Shown in pieces: positions 46,453 to 55,792 of a stretch of 57,963 nt of DNA. The DNA comes from Candidatus Sulfotelmatobacter sp. (lineage in GTDB: Bacteria > Eisenbacteria > RBG-16-71-46), in NCBI GenBank assembly GCA_035498555.1, contig DATKAB010000009.1:1-57963 (forward strand), given 5' to 3'. Each line of letters starts with the position of its first letter. Position 1 is the stretch's first letter. A program made the translations under genes and the position numbers. The notes beneath the pieces were generated by a model. That model did not search any database, was not told the DNA's origin, and was given only the letters and a program-made list of their open reading frames with translations.

Positions 46453-47934
46453 TCACGCTGGCCACCCGGCCTGATCGATCAGCCGGTCTTCGGCGTGAAG
46501 CGCGAGGTCCCAGTCGATGATCTCGTCGCGCTCGCGCTCCCCGCTCCAGCCGAGCAACCGCGCCATGGTCTTCGCGACCGTCGGCGCGGTCGCAAGCCCG
46601 CGATCGGGCGCCAACCACAACGCCGAGCGGCGGCGCATCACATCGGCGAGCCGGCGAGCGAACGCCTCGCGCACCGCCCACTCGACCCGCTTCTCGAGCG
46701 GCGGATCGCCGGCGAGCGGCGCGGGCAGCGGGGCCTCTGGATCCAGCAACACCGGCTGCGTCTGGCCCTGCCGCGCCAGCACGCGCGCCAGCGCATCGCG
46801 CGCCATCACCCGGAAGGTCGTGTACTTGCCGCCCGCCACCACCACGGTGCCGTTTTCTTCGATCACGAGATGCTCGCGCGACAGCTCGCCGGCCGGACCT
46901 TCGGCCCGCACCAGCGGCCGCAGCCCCGACATGACCGAGCGCGGCCGGATGTTCGCCACCGACGGGAGTACCCGCTCCAATCCACCGCGCAGGTAGCGCA
47001 GCTCGTCGAGGTCGGCCTCGAACGCCCCGGGAGGCGGCGGGCTCGGCACTTCCACCTCGGTGGTGCCGACCAGCGAGTGCTCGGCGAACGGGATCACGAA
47101 GAACACCCGGCCGTCCTCGCGCGCCAGCAGCACCAGCCCGTGGCCACTGGTGATCGGCGGATAGAGCAGGTGGGTTCCGCGCGAGGGTCGCAGCAGCGGC
47201 GAGGGCGGCGGCAGTCGCGGGTCGATGCCGGGTGTGATGCGACGGCGCACCTGATCGGTCCAGGCGCCGGCCGCGACCAGGATGTTGCGCGCGGCGATCA
47301 TGTCTTCTTCGCCGGTCAGGGCGTCGCGCAACAACAGCTCGCGCGCGCCGGCGGCCGGGCGCACGTTGGTGACCTCGGTCCAGGTGCGGATCGTGGCGCC
47401 GTGAGCGGCGGCATCGCGCGCCACCGCCACGCCGAGCTGGGCGTCGTCCATCACCACGTCGGTGTAGAGCCCGGCGCCGCGAAGGCCCGAGGGCTCGAGA
47501 GCGGGCTCGAGCTGGAGCGTTTCAGACGCGCGCGTCATGGCATGCGGCGCGAACGCGGCACGCCCGGCCAGCAGGTCGTAGCCGGTGAGGCCGAGGCGCA
47601 GCTTCCATGGCTCGACGCGATCGCCGCGATAGAGCGGCACCACGAAGCGCACTGGCCGGGCCAGCGCCGGCGCCATGCGGGACACCGCGGCGCGTTCGCG
47701 CAGCGCCTCCCGCACCAGACCGATACGAGCCTGCTCCAGATATCGGAGGCCGCCGTGCAGCATGTGGCTCGAGGCGCTGCTCGCCCCCGACATCAGGTCG
47801 GCGCGCTCGACCAACGCGACGCTCAGGCCCTGACGAGCAGCGAGCCGCGCGACGCCGGCGCCGGTGATTCCGCCGCCGATCACGGCAAGATCCACGGGCG
47901 TCCCGTTGTTCGGCCGGGGGCCACCGTTCATCAT
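46453..47934 (-). CDS. glpD: FAD-dependent glycerol-3-phosphate dehydrogenase
   Basis: A 493-residue flavoprotein. The N-terminal Rossmann motif VIGGGITGAGVARLAARQGLSVALVE binds FAD, SSASSHMLHGGLRYLEQ is the GlpD/GlpA signature, and VVAGGKYTTFRVMA lies near the flavin. The C-terminal helical domain ends with LLGWSGERERDEI. It oxidises glycerol-3-phosphate to dihydroxyacetone phosphate at the membrane, passing electrons to quinone. The start at 47934 is the first of two adjacent ATGs, with AGGGA upstream. It is upstream of glpK, as one operon. Confidence 0.95.
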   Translation of the reverse strand: MMNGGPRPNNGTPVDLAVIGGGITGAGVARLAARQGLSVALVERADLMSGASSASSHMLHGGLRYLEQARIGLVREALRERAAVSRMAPALARPVRFVVPLYRGDRVEPWKLRLGLTGYDLLAGRAAFAPHAMTRASETLQLEPALEPSGLRGAGLYTDVVMDDAQLGVAVARDAAAHGATIRTWTEVTNVRPAAGARELLLRDALTGEEDMIAARNILVAAGAWTDQVRRRITPGIDPRLPPPSPLLRPSRGTHLLYPPITSGHGLVLLAREDGRVFFVIPFAEHSLVGTTEVEVPSPPPPGAFEADLDELRYLRGGLERVLPSVANIRPRSVMSGLRPLVRAEGPAGELSREHLVIEENGTVVVAGGKYTTFRVMARDALARVLARQGQTQPVLLDPEAPLPAPLAGDPPLEKRVEWAVREAFARRLADVMRRRSALWLAPDRGLATAPTVAKTMARLLGWSGERERDEIIDWDLALHAEDRLIDQAGWPA

Positions 47935-47960
47935 GCGCGTCCCTGCGCTGCGCTCAACGC

Positions 47961-50081
47961 CTAGGGCTCCTGCGTTCCGCTCGCGACCGACGAGGTCTTC
48001 TCGGGCTTGCCGTTCATCCTCACCTTCTGAGGCTGATCGAGCGTGTACTTGTCGAGCCAGTCGAGGTGCCACTGCTGAACGCTCTTCAGCAGTCTCGGCT
48101 CGCGCGGTCCATGCGGCTGGCGCGGCAGAAGCAGCAGATCGGTCGGCACGCCGACCTTGCGAAGCGCGGTGTAGAACTCCCAGCCCTGCGAAGTCGGGAC
48201 GCGCTCGTCGGCTTCGCCGTGCACCATCGAGGTCGGCGTCTTGACGTTGCCGGCGTGGAACAGAGCGGAGTGATCGACGTAGGTCTGCGGGTCCTCCCAC
48301 GGCCACGCATCGAAGTAAGAGCGATTGAAGTCGGGAATGTCGCAGGTGCCGACCATCGAAGTGAGATTGATGACGCCGCCGCCCACCACCGCGGCCTTGA
48401 AACGGTCGGTCTTGGTGACGATGGTCGAGGTCATGTAGCCGCCGTACGACCATCCGCACACCGCCAGGCGATTGGGATCGGCGATCCCTTGAGCGATCAT
48501 CGCGTCCACGCCGTCCATGAGATCTTCGTAGTCCTTGCCGCCCCAGTCGCGAACGTTGCTCTTGCGAAACGCTTCGCCGTATCCGCCGCTGCCGCGGGGA
48601 TTCGGCATCAGGATCGCCCAGCCCTTCTGCGCGAACAGCGGCCACGGGTAGAGCTTCGAAGCCACCGTGCAGGTGTTGGAGTGCGTTCCGGCCGGTCCAC
48701 CGTGCACGTTGAGCAGCAGCGGCACTCGGGTGCCCTTCCGGTAATTCGCGGGCAGCACCAGCAGACCTTCGATGTCCATGCCGTCCGCGCCCTTCCAGTG
48801 GACGAGCTGCTTCGCGTAGGAGGGATGCTCGCGGGTCTCGGGATTGGTGTCGGTGATGGCGTGCGGCGTGCCGGCGCCGACCAGGCTCTCGACCCACACT
48901 TCGCGCGGATGCTCGCTGTCCTCGCGAACAAACGCGAGCCAGTTGCCGGCGCCGTCCACCGAAGCGCTGCCGTTCATCTCGGGACCCGAGGTCAAAGCGC
49001 TCACCCGGCCGTCGAGATCGGCGCGGAACAGATGTTGCGCGGTGCGCTGCGAGGCCTGGAAGACCAGACCCTTGCTGTCCGGCGTCCACGCGAGGGTCAT
49101 GCCGGCGAGACCCTCCACGCGCTCGTCGAAGTCCCGGGTGAGGTTGCGAGGCGCGCCGCCGCCTGCCGGCACCACGCACACGTAGTTGTTGAGGTACCAG
49201 TCCGTGCCACGCCCGTCCTGGGAGACGAAGGCGATCCACTTTCCGTCGGGCGACCACTGCGGCGAAGCCTCGACGCCCTTTCGCTGCACCAGGGGCTGGA
49301 GCGCGCCGCCGCTCGAAGCGACCGTGAAGAGGTCCGACTGGTATTGATCGGGAAGCAGCGGCGTGGGCTGCGCCGCGACGGCGATGCGCTTGCCGTCGGG
49401 TGAAAGCGAGTAGTCGGTCACGTGCAGATTGCCGGAGGTGAGCTGAATCGGATTCGTTCCGTCGGCGCTCATCACCCACAGACGGTTCCAGGCGTATTTC
49501 TCGGACGGCGTCCAGGCGTCGTCCCTGTCCTTCTCCTGCTTGCGGCGCTCGTTGCTCTTCGGCTGCCGCGACAGAAAGACGATCTGCCTGCCGTCGCGCG
49601 ACCACTGGAAGCTCGAGACGCCGCCCCTGGCGCTCGACGCGACCCAGGCCTCGCCTCCGTCGGGATGGATCATCCAGATCTGACGCCTGCCCTCGTCGTC
49701 GCGCGCGGCGTCGCCGGCGGGACCGCCCGGGCGCGGCCGATCGGAGAGAAATGCCAGCGTGCTGCCGTCCGGCGACCAGCGGGGGAATTCGTCGGCGACC
49801 GGCGAGGTGGTGAGGCGTCGCGCAGCGCCGCCGGCTACGGCGGCCAGCCAGATATCGGTCTGGTAGTCCGAACGGTCGTCGGTCAGGGCCGACACCACGT
49901 AGGCGACCCAGTGTCCATCCGGCGAGATCTGCGGATCGGTGACGACTCGCATCGCCAGGATGTCATCGCTCGTCCATGGCTTGGGCGAGCTGGCGGCGAC
50001 CGCGCCGAGCGTCGCCAACGTGGTGATGAACGCGGCCAGACTCAGGGGCAGCCCGAGTCGGAGAGTGGAGAGACGCTGCAC
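47961..50081 (-). CDS. S9-family peptidase (acylaminoacyl-peptidase / DPP IV-like)
   Basis: A 706-residue secreted peptidase. Signal peptide LGLPLSLAAFITTLATLGAVAA; PD40/WD40 propeller blades (PQISPDGHWVAYVVS, PRWSPDGSTLAFLSDR, PQWSPDGKWIAFVS); alpha/beta-hydrolase domain with nucleophile GWSYGGY, acid in HGEADERVP and His in QPHGPREP. NPRGSGGYGEAF and LLNVHGGPAG are typical of S9B/S9C peptidases. It starts at GTG 50081 with a GGAGG eight bases upstream. The stop lies 26 bases before glpD, so possibly one transcript with the glycerol genes, but a link in function is not evident. Confidence 0.93.
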   Translation of the reverse strand: MQRLSTLRLGLPLSLAAFITTLATLGAVAASSPKPWTSDDILAMRVVTDPQISPDGHWVAYVVSALTDDRSDYQTDIWLAAVAGGAARRLTTSPVADEFPRWSPDGSTLAFLSDRPRPGGPAGDAARDDEGRRQIWMIHPDGGEAWVASSARGGVSSFQWSRDGRQIVFLSRQPKSNERRKQEKDRDDAWTPSEKYAWNRLWVMSADGTNPIQLTSGNLHVTDYSLSPDGKRIAVAAQPTPLLPDQYQSDLFTVASSGGALQPLVQRKGVEASPQWSPDGKWIAFVSQDGRGTDWYLNNYVCVVPAGGGAPRNLTRDFDERVEGLAGMTLAWTPDSKGLVFQASQRTAQHLFRADLDGRVSALTSGPEMNGSASVDGAGNWLAFVREDSEHPREVWVESLVGAGTPHAITDTNPETREHPSYAKQLVHWKGADGMDIEGLLVLPANYRKGTRVPLLLNVHGGPAGTHSNTCTVASKLYPWPLFAQKGWAILMPNPRGSGGYGEAFRKSNVRDWGGKDYEDLMDGVDAMIAQGIADPNRLAVCGWSYGGYMTSTIVTKTDRFKAAVVGGGVINLTSMVGTCDIPDFNRSYFDAWPWEDPQTYVDHSALFHAGNVKTPTSMVHGEADERVPTSQGWEFYTALRKVGVPTDLLLLPRQPHGPREPRLLKSVQQWHLDWLDKYTLDQPQKVRMNGKPEKTSSVASGTQEP

Positions 50082-50209
50082 GGGCGGCCTCCGGGAATGA
50101 GGGAAGAATCGAGTGGGACCGGCGGAGTCTAGCACCGGCGCGCCCACCGGCGGCGTGCGAACTGGGCCCCACGGATCCGCTCGCGCGGCGTGCTCGGACC
50201 GGGCCCAGC

Positions 50210-51202
50210 CTAGATCGAATCCCTCATCGTCGCCTTGCTCATCCCGGGCTTGGCCGAGCCCGGAGCGGGAGCCGGCTGCTTCATCTGCTGCTCGAAGCGC
50301 CACCCCAGAGTCTGGTTGAGCTTCCAGTCCCACGGAATCACCCCGAAGGTTCCGCGCTGCACATAGGGTTCGAGTTTGTCGCTGGTTTCCTTCGAGACGT
50401 AGCGCTGGATCCAGGGGATCACCTTCATGGCGCCGCCGAAGTCGGCGATGTACCAGCCGAAGATCGAGGAAATCTGAAACGCGGGTGGATCGGATCGCAA
50501 GATCAGGTGCTTGGGGCTCGCGAGCGACTGGCGAACCGCTCGGTCGAGCTGGATGTCGAGCGACTCGGGCTTGAACGCGCGCGGCTGGAGGGGCGCGGCG
50601 CCGAGCGACCCGTTCACGGCCGCGAAATGGACGCGGGGATCGAGCCCGGAAGGCGGCTGAGTGTTGATGCCGTGATCGAAGTCGAGATACAGGAAGTGCT
50701 TCTCGAACTCGTTCAGGGTGTATTTCACCGAGTCCACGGTAACGAACGGATAGTCGAAGAAGTGGACACCCTCGATCACGATGTCCTTCACGCTCAAGTA
50801 TCGCTGCCGGAACTTGTCGGGGATCAGCAGATACTGGCTGGCATTCTCGAGCACCAGGTAGTTGTAGAAGTTGATCGCCCACGCGAGCCGGGTGTTCGCG
50901 TCCATCTTGCTCGGGGAAACCGCGAGAAACGCCCCGCGGATCTTCTCGGCGCGGGCGTCCCGACCCGATTGGTCGTGGTAGGCCTCGTAGTTGAAGCGCG
51001 TCTCGAGCGGCTCACCCGGCTCGGAGATGACGCTCAGATGCTCGTTGAGGAGTTGCTGGTAGGGCGTGTAGTCGATCCGGACCCCAGCCGCCGCTCGCGG
51101 CCCCGGCGCGGTCTTGGTGGCCTTCGCGGCCGGCGCCGCGACCGCCCGATGCGGCGCCAGGGTGAGGCCGATCAGGATCAGCAAACGCCATCCGTCGCGC
51201 AT
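50210..51202 (-). CDS. DUF547-domain exported protein lacking the usual cysteine
   Basis: A 330-residue protein with a signal peptide (MRDGWRLLILIGLTLAPHRAVA). It carries DUF547 motifs: LAWAINFYNYLVLENA (family WxNxYN), NEFEKHFLYLDF, DPRVHFAAVNGSLGAAPLQPRAF and LDIQLDRAVRQSL. DUF547 usually has a Ser/Cys-Pro step, as in 'CASISCPPL'; here the segment reads NGSLGAAPL, so the conserved Cys is replaced. ATG 51202 is preferred over a TTG at 51250 because it begins the signal peptide. The gene lies 51 bases from the start of the neighbouring oxidoreductase's stop. Function unknown. Confidence 0.75.
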   Translation of the reverse strand: MRDGWRLLILIGLTLAPHRAVAAPAAKATKTAPGPRAAAGVRIDYTPYQQLLNEHLSVISEPGEPLETRFNYEAYHDQSGRDARAEKIRGAFLAVSPSKMDANTRLAWAINFYNYLVLENASQYLLIPDKFRQRYLSVKDIVIEGVHFFDYPFVTVDSVKYTLNEFEKHFLYLDFDHGINTQPPSGLDPRVHFAAVNGSLGAAPLQPRAFKPESLDIQLDRAVRQSLASPKHLILRSDPPAFQISSIFGWYIADFGGAMKVIPWIQRYVSKETSDKLEPYVQRGTFGVIPWDWKLNQTLGWRFEQQMKQPAPAPGSAKPGMSKATMRDSI

Positions 51203-51253
51203 GGCCCACGATGGGCTCGCGATTCGCGGGGACTCGAGGCTCGAGCTCAAGCG

Positions 51254-53590
51254 TCAGGCTCCTTCGGGGTGGGAGCGAACCAGTGCGGGTGCCGGTTCGC
51301 GGACGGATTTCGCGGCCGCGGGTTCGTGCGCGGGAAGCGGCCGCATGCCGGGAATCGAACGAACCGGCTCCAGCACGACCAGCGCGTTGTAATCGGGTTC
51401 TCCGGACACCGGATCGAATCGGCGCGGAATGAGCACGTTGGCTTCCGGCCAGTAGGTCTGGACGTGACGCCGTTTCATGGGCGCCGGGCGCGTGAGGCCG
51501 ATCCAGACCCCGGTCTCCGAACGCAGCTGCACCTCGTCGCCGGCCTTGAGTCCCAGCTCGATGGCGTCATCGGGATGGATCAACACGTCGCGTCGCGTGA
51601 CGCTGCCCACCAGATAGTCGCGCTCGCCATGACTCATGCTGTTGAACTGCTTTCCGCGCCGCGTACTCATGTAGAACCAGCCCGGTGGAATCGAGATCTC
51701 GGGGATGCGAACGGCGGTGAAGCGTGCGCGGCCCTCGGGCATGCGGGTGAAGCCGTCGGTGAACAGGCGCGCGCCGCCCCACTGCACCCACTGCCCTTCC
51801 CGCTCGAGCGCCTCGATCCCCGCGTAGATCGGCATGGCATTCGCCATCTCGGCTCGAATATCGGCGGTGCCGCGCCACGGAAACGATGCGGCCAGCGACG
51901 GGCGCACCGCGCGCGCGAAGCGCACCGGGATCTCCCATTCGGGAAGCGCCTCGGGGATCCTCGGGCCCGCGATCTCGGGCGTGTAACGGATGCGTCGCTC
52001 GGTGCTGGTGGCGGTGCCGCCGCCGGGGGTCTCGTAGCGGGTCTGCGCGGGAAGAAGCAGCACCGCCGGCCCGGACAGCAGCGCCGAGGTGTTGAGCACG
52101 ATGTCCTGATGGACGCGCAGTTTCACGCGGGAGAGCGCCCGATCCATGTAGGCGCGATCCGGCATCGTCTCGAGCAAATTGCCGCCCAGCGAGTACAGAA
52201 ATTCGATCTCGCCATCGTGCGCGGCCTCGAGCATCTGCAGGGTGCGATAGCCCTTGTGCGCCGGCAGAGGCGCGCCCCACAGCGCCTCGAATCGCGCGCG
52301 GTCCTGCCGATTCGCCACCTCGAAGCCGCCGGGCAGCTTGTCGGGATCCACGCCGCACTCCCCGCCGCCCTGAACGCCGGAGTGGCCGCGAATCGGCATG
52401 ATGCCGCACTTTTCGCGGCCCAGCATGCCGCGGGCGAGCGCCAGATTGACGAGCGCCTTCACGTTGTCCACGCCGAAGCGATGCTGAGTGAGACCCATGC
52501 TGTACACGAACACGCACGTCCGCGCGCGCGCCAGCAAGCCGGCCAGGCGCTCCATATCGGCGCGCGTGAGGCCCGAGAGCCGCTCGAGCGTCTCCCAGGG
52601 CGTGCCGAGCACGTGGGCCTTCACCTCCTCGAATCCGGTGGTGTGGCGCCTCACGAACTCGGCGTCCACTGCGTCCCTTTCGATCAGGGCCCGCAGGACG
52701 CCGTTCATGAACGCGATGTCGCCACCCACCGACACCTGAAAGAATTCGTCCATCAGGCGCGTGCCGAAGATCGCGGAAGCCCAGTCGCTCGGCACCCAGT
52801 AGCGCTCGAGGCCAGGCTCGCGCATCGGATTCACCACGGCGATGCGCGTTCCCTTGCGCTTGGCGTAGGTCAGATATTTCATGGTGACCGGTTGATTGTT
52901 GGCGAGGTGCGAGCCGAGGATCACCACGAGGTCCGCGCCGATCATGTCCGAGAGCGAGCAGGTGGGCGCCGGCACGCCGAGCGTGTCCTTGAGCCCCGAG
53001 ACGCTCGCCGCGTGGCAGAGGCGCGCGCAGAGGTCCACGTGGTTCGAGCCGAGGAGCCGCGCCGCCTTGGTGAACGCGTAGTAGGTTTCGTTGACCACGC
53101 CGCGCGAGGTCGCGAAGAAGCCCAGGCGCTCGCCGGGCGTGTCGGCGAGCGTCTCGGCCGCGATGCCCATCGCCTCGTCCCACGACAGACGGTGCAGACG
53201 GTCGCTGCCCGCTCGATGGATCATCGGGAACGGCAGCCGGCCCAGCCGATGCAGCTCTTCATTCGAGAGCGAGCGCAGTCCGGCGAGATCGCGCAGCCGC
53301 TCCTCGGGGACCGGACCCATGGTGTTCAGCCGCAGGAGCTTGAGCCTCGTCATGCACAGATGGACGCCGTCGATGACGTCGTCGCGCAACCCGCGTGGTC
53401 CCAGCGAGCACCCGTCGCAGACGCCGTGATTGAGGATGCGCCAGGCGTAGCCGAGGTTGTCGCGATTGTCCCAGGCGATCTGGGCCATCTCGAGAAACGG
53501 GCGAGGGCGCGGATGGCGTGCGGGGCCGAACGGGATCAGGTCGCGAAGGCGGAAACGGCCGCCGCTCGAGGTCATGGGGCTGGGCGACAT
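51254..53590 (-). CDS. FdhF/YdeP-family molybdopterin oxidoreductase
   Basis: A 778-residue bis-MGD oxidoreductase of the YdeP-type formate dehydrogenase-like family. The N-terminal CDGCSLGPRGLRDDVIDGVHLC has the family's Cys pattern. Molybdopterin-binding segments include GDRLHRLSWDEAM-type sequence, ILGSHLANNQPV, GIMPIRGHSGVQGGGECG and YMSTRRGKQFNSMSHGERDY, and the C-terminal molydopterin dinucleotide-binding domain is complete (LGLKAGDEVQLRSETG). No signal peptide; cytoplasmic. ATG 53590 is chosen, with a second ATG at 53575 possible; neither has a strong ribosome-binding site. Substrate unknown; in E. coli YdeP relates to acid resistance. fdhD and the Moco biosynthesis genes are not seen. 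Confidence 0.88.
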   Translation of the reverse strand: MSPSPMTSSGGRFRLRDLIPFGPARHPRPRPFLEMAQIAWDNRDNLGYAWRILNHGVCDGCSLGPRGLRDDVIDGVHLCMTRLKLLRLNTMGPVPEERLRDLAGLRSLSNEELHRLGRLPFPMIHRAGSDRLHRLSWDEAMGIAAETLADTPGERLGFFATSRGVVNETYYAFTKAARLLGSNHVDLCARLCHAASVSGLKDTLGVPAPTCSLSDMIGADLVVILGSHLANNQPVTMKYLTYAKRKGTRIAVVNPMREPGLERYWVPSDWASAIFGTRLMDEFFQVSVGGDIAFMNGVLRALIERDAVDAEFVRRHTTGFEEVKAHVLGTPWETLERLSGLTRADMERLAGLLARARTCVFVYSMGLTQHRFGVDNVKALVNLALARGMLGREKCGIMPIRGHSGVQGGGECGVDPDKLPGGFEVANRQDRARFEALWGAPLPAHKGYRTLQMLEAAHDGEIEFLYSLGGNLLETMPDRAYMDRALSRVKLRVHQDIVLNTSALLSGPAVLLLPAQTRYETPGGGTATSTERRIRYTPEIAGPRIPEALPEWEIPVRFARAVRPSLAASFPWRGTADIRAEMANAMPIYAGIEALEREGQWVQWGGARLFTDGFTRMPEGRARFTAVRIPEISIPPGWFYMSTRRGKQFNSMSHGERDYLVGSVTRRDVLIHPDDAIELGLKAGDEVQLRSETGVWIGLTRPAPMKRRHVQTYWPEANVLIPRRFDPVSGEPDYNALVVLEPVRSIPGMRPLPAHEPAAAKSVREPAPALVRSHPEGA

Positions 53591-53664
53591 CCGTACAAGA
53601 TTACCGGCCCGGGCCGCAGCTGAAAAGCGCGGGAGACCCGAAGGGGCGTGCCGATAACAGTCGC

Positions 53665-55692
53665 ATGTCTCGTCGGCGTCAGGTCTCGTGCCTCGCGTGC
53701 CTGGGGCTGCTCGCGCTCGCCCTCGGTGGCTCGCCCGCGCATGCGGCAAGGGCCGGCGCGACCGCCCCAGGCCTGCTCCCGATGCCTCGGGAAATGCGTT
53801 CGACCGGCAGGGGAGCGAAGCTCGATTCCACCTGGGTCGTATGCGCTGGCTCGCGGCAGGATCGCGGGGCCGCCGAGCTGATCGCCGCCGAGGCGCGCCG
53901 GTGCTTCGGCTGGCAGTGGCCCACCTCGGGCTCGGTCGTCGGGCCATCGAAGACCTCGCGCGTCGAGCTGCGCGCGATTCCGGCGCACGCCTCCGATCCG
54001 CCGCTCGATGTGGCCCAGGGATACCGGCTGACGATCGAGCCCGGCCGCATCGTCATCGAGGGGGTCTCGCCGCTCGGGCGCTTCTACGGGGCGCAGACCC
54101 TGAGGCAGCTGATACGCGCTTCGACGCGTGGCGAGCTCTCCGGCCTCGAGATCCGCGACTATCCGGCGCTCGAATGGCGCGGCGTCTCGGACGACCTGGT
54201 GCGCGGGCAGGTCTCGACCATGGCCGACTTTCGCGAGCTGATTGAGCAGCTCGCGTACTACAAGCTCAATCTCTATCAGTTCACGATCGAAGAACTTTCG
54301 GCGCTCGACGCCGAACGGGAAGACGGGGCGGTCTCGACTTCGCTCACCCGCATTCAACTCCTCCAGCTCACCAACGAAGGACTTCGCAATCACGTCGTGA
54401 TCTCGCCCATCTTCCAGACCCTCGGGCACGAGGAACGCCTGCAGGCGCTCGGGGAGGCGTTCAGCCGCGAGTCGGGCGCGCGCGGCCCGGCGAAGCGATT
54501 CGAACCCGAGCAACCCGGAGCCGCCGAGTTCGTCGGCAAGGAAGCCGTGCGGATCGCCGAATGCACCCGTAGCCCGATGATCAACCTGGGAGGCGACGAG
54601 TGGCCGCCCGCGCGCGCCGAGGGCGACGAGCGTCCGCTCGACCGGCGCCGGGCTGCGATCGCCTACAGCGACTACCTCGGCGAGATCTCGACGCGCCTGC
54701 GCGAGCGATTGGGCTGCCGGACGATGATCTACAGCGACGTCATCCTGCGCTGGCCGGAGGCCGCGGACTCGTTGCCTCGGGACATGATCGTCGTGGACTG
54801 GCACTACGATCAGCAGGATTCGGTGCCCAGCCTGAGGCAGCTTGCGGCGCTCGGCTTCCAGGACGTCTTCGTGAGCCCTGGCATGTGGAATTGGACCACG
54901 TTCTATCCGAACTACGCGCGCGCCGTTCCCAACATCGCCGCGCTCGCGCGCGCCGCGAAGTCCGCGAAGGCGTCCGGCCTGGTGCTCTCCTCATGGGGGG
55001 ACAGCGGCGCCGAATGCCTGCGCGAGAACAACTGGGCCGGGTACGCGTTCGCGGCGGCCTCGGCCTGGGAACCCGCGACGCCGCCGGTTGACGCATTCCT
55101 GCCCCGCTTCGTCAGCACGTTCTACGGGCCGGAAGCCTCAGGGATGGTGGAGGTCGAGCGCATCCTCGGCTGGCAGGACTTCACCGGCCTCACCACGGTC
55201 GGGCGTGTCTTTCACCACGCCTTGCTGGTCAAACCCGCCCATGCCGAATGGCGCGTTCGCATGAAGACGTTGCTGGCCGACATGGCGGTGGCGGAATCGC
55301 GATTGCGGCAGGCCACGGGGTCGATTCGGTACCACCGCGACCACGCCGCCTCTCTCGCTCACGCGATCCGGGGATTCCGCTTTCTGGCCGAGCGCGAGCT
55401 CGCGCTCGATGGGCTCGGTCGCGAGCTTCGCGGGCGCACGCTCGGCCTGCTCGATCGGGCGAGCCGAGATCAGGCGGTGCTCGAGCTCGATCGGCTGCAC
55501 GCGGAGTTGCTGGCGCTCGACCAGGAATTCGCGCGGCTGTGGCTGCAGCGCAACCGGCCGCCGGTCTCGCCGTTCGTGGAGGACCGGCTGGAGAAGCAGG
55601 CCGCGATGATCGATCGCCTCCGGCGACTGGCGCGCGCCGGCCGGCTGACCGCGGACGAGTCCTTCACGAACCTCCAGGCCGGGCGCTACTGA
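53665..55692 (+). CDS. GH20-like beta-N-acetylhexosaminidase
   Basis: A 675-residue secreted protein. Signal peptide LGLLALALGGSPAHAA; a GH20 N-terminal alpha/beta domain (about 40-165, LLPMPREMRSTGR, GYRLTIEPGRIVIEG, GRFYGAQTLRQLI); then the TIM barrel. The GH20 catalytic Asp-Glu pair is at 311-312 (NLGGDEWP). The C-terminal 130 residues are helical (ELDRLHAELLALDQEFARLW) and extend beyond the minimal family. The family removes terminal GlcNAc/GalNAc from chitin-like or glycoprotein glycans. It is divergent from the molybdopterin enzyme. Confidence 0.8.
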   Translation: MSRRRQVSCLACLGLLALALGGSPAHAARAGATAPGLLPMPREMRSTGRGAKLDSTWVVCAGSRQDRGAAELIAAEARRCFGWQWPTSGSVVGPSKTSRVELRAIPAHASDPPLDVAQGYRLTIEPGRIVIEGVSPLGRFYGAQTLRQLIRASTRGELSGLEIRDYPALEWRGVSDDLVRGQVSTMADFRELIEQLAYYKLNLYQFTIEELSALDAEREDGAVSTSLTRIQLLQLTNEGLRNHVVISPIFQTLGHEERLQALGEAFSRESGARGPAKRFEPEQPGAAEFVGKEAVRIAECTRSPMINLGGDEWPPARAEGDERPLDRRRAAIAYSDYLGEISTRLRERLGCRTMIYSDVILRWPEAADSLPRDMIVVDWHYDQQDSVPSLRQLAALGFQDVFVSPGMWNWTTFYPNYARAVPNIAALARAAKSAKASGLVLSSWGDSGAECLRENNWAGYAFAAASAWEPATPPVDAFLPRFVSTFYGPEASGMVEVERILGWQDFTGLTTVGRVFHHALLVKPAHAEWRVRMKTLLADMAVAESRLRQATGSIRYHRDHAASLAHAIRGFRFLAERELALDGLGRELRGRTLGLLDRASRDQAVLELDRLHAELLALDQEFARLWLQRNRPPVSPFVEDRLEKQAAMIDRLRRLARAGRLTADESFTNLQAGRY

Positions 55693-55722
55693 GCATCGTC
55701 CATCGGACGCGCACCGAGCGGG

Positions 55723-55751
55723 CTGACGCCCGGCTCGAGTCCGGCTAGACT
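55723..55751 (+). promoter_or_regulatory. Candidate promoter of the aldo/keto reductase-modA unit
   Basis: CTGACG (55723-55728), a 17-base spacer and TAGACT (55746-55751). The ATG at 55793 is 41 bases further, with a GGAG Shine-Dalgarno at 55782-55785, so this transcript would have a normal leader. Confidence 0.4.
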
Positions 55752-55792
55752 CTCCGTTCCTCGTTTCGTTCACCCTCATCCGGAGTTCCCCC

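Noticed and set aside
46453-49605. Possible fusion of glpD with an N-terminal extension of over 550 residues
   Set aside because: The frame stays open upstream by chance through the S9 peptidase gene. GlpD motifs begin right after the two ATGs at 47934, with a ribosome-binding site.
50507-53623. A 1038-codon open frame on the plus strand across the DUF547 and FdhF/YdeP genes
   Set aside because: It is antisense to two genes with clear protein families, is rich in Arg, His and Ala, and shows no domain.
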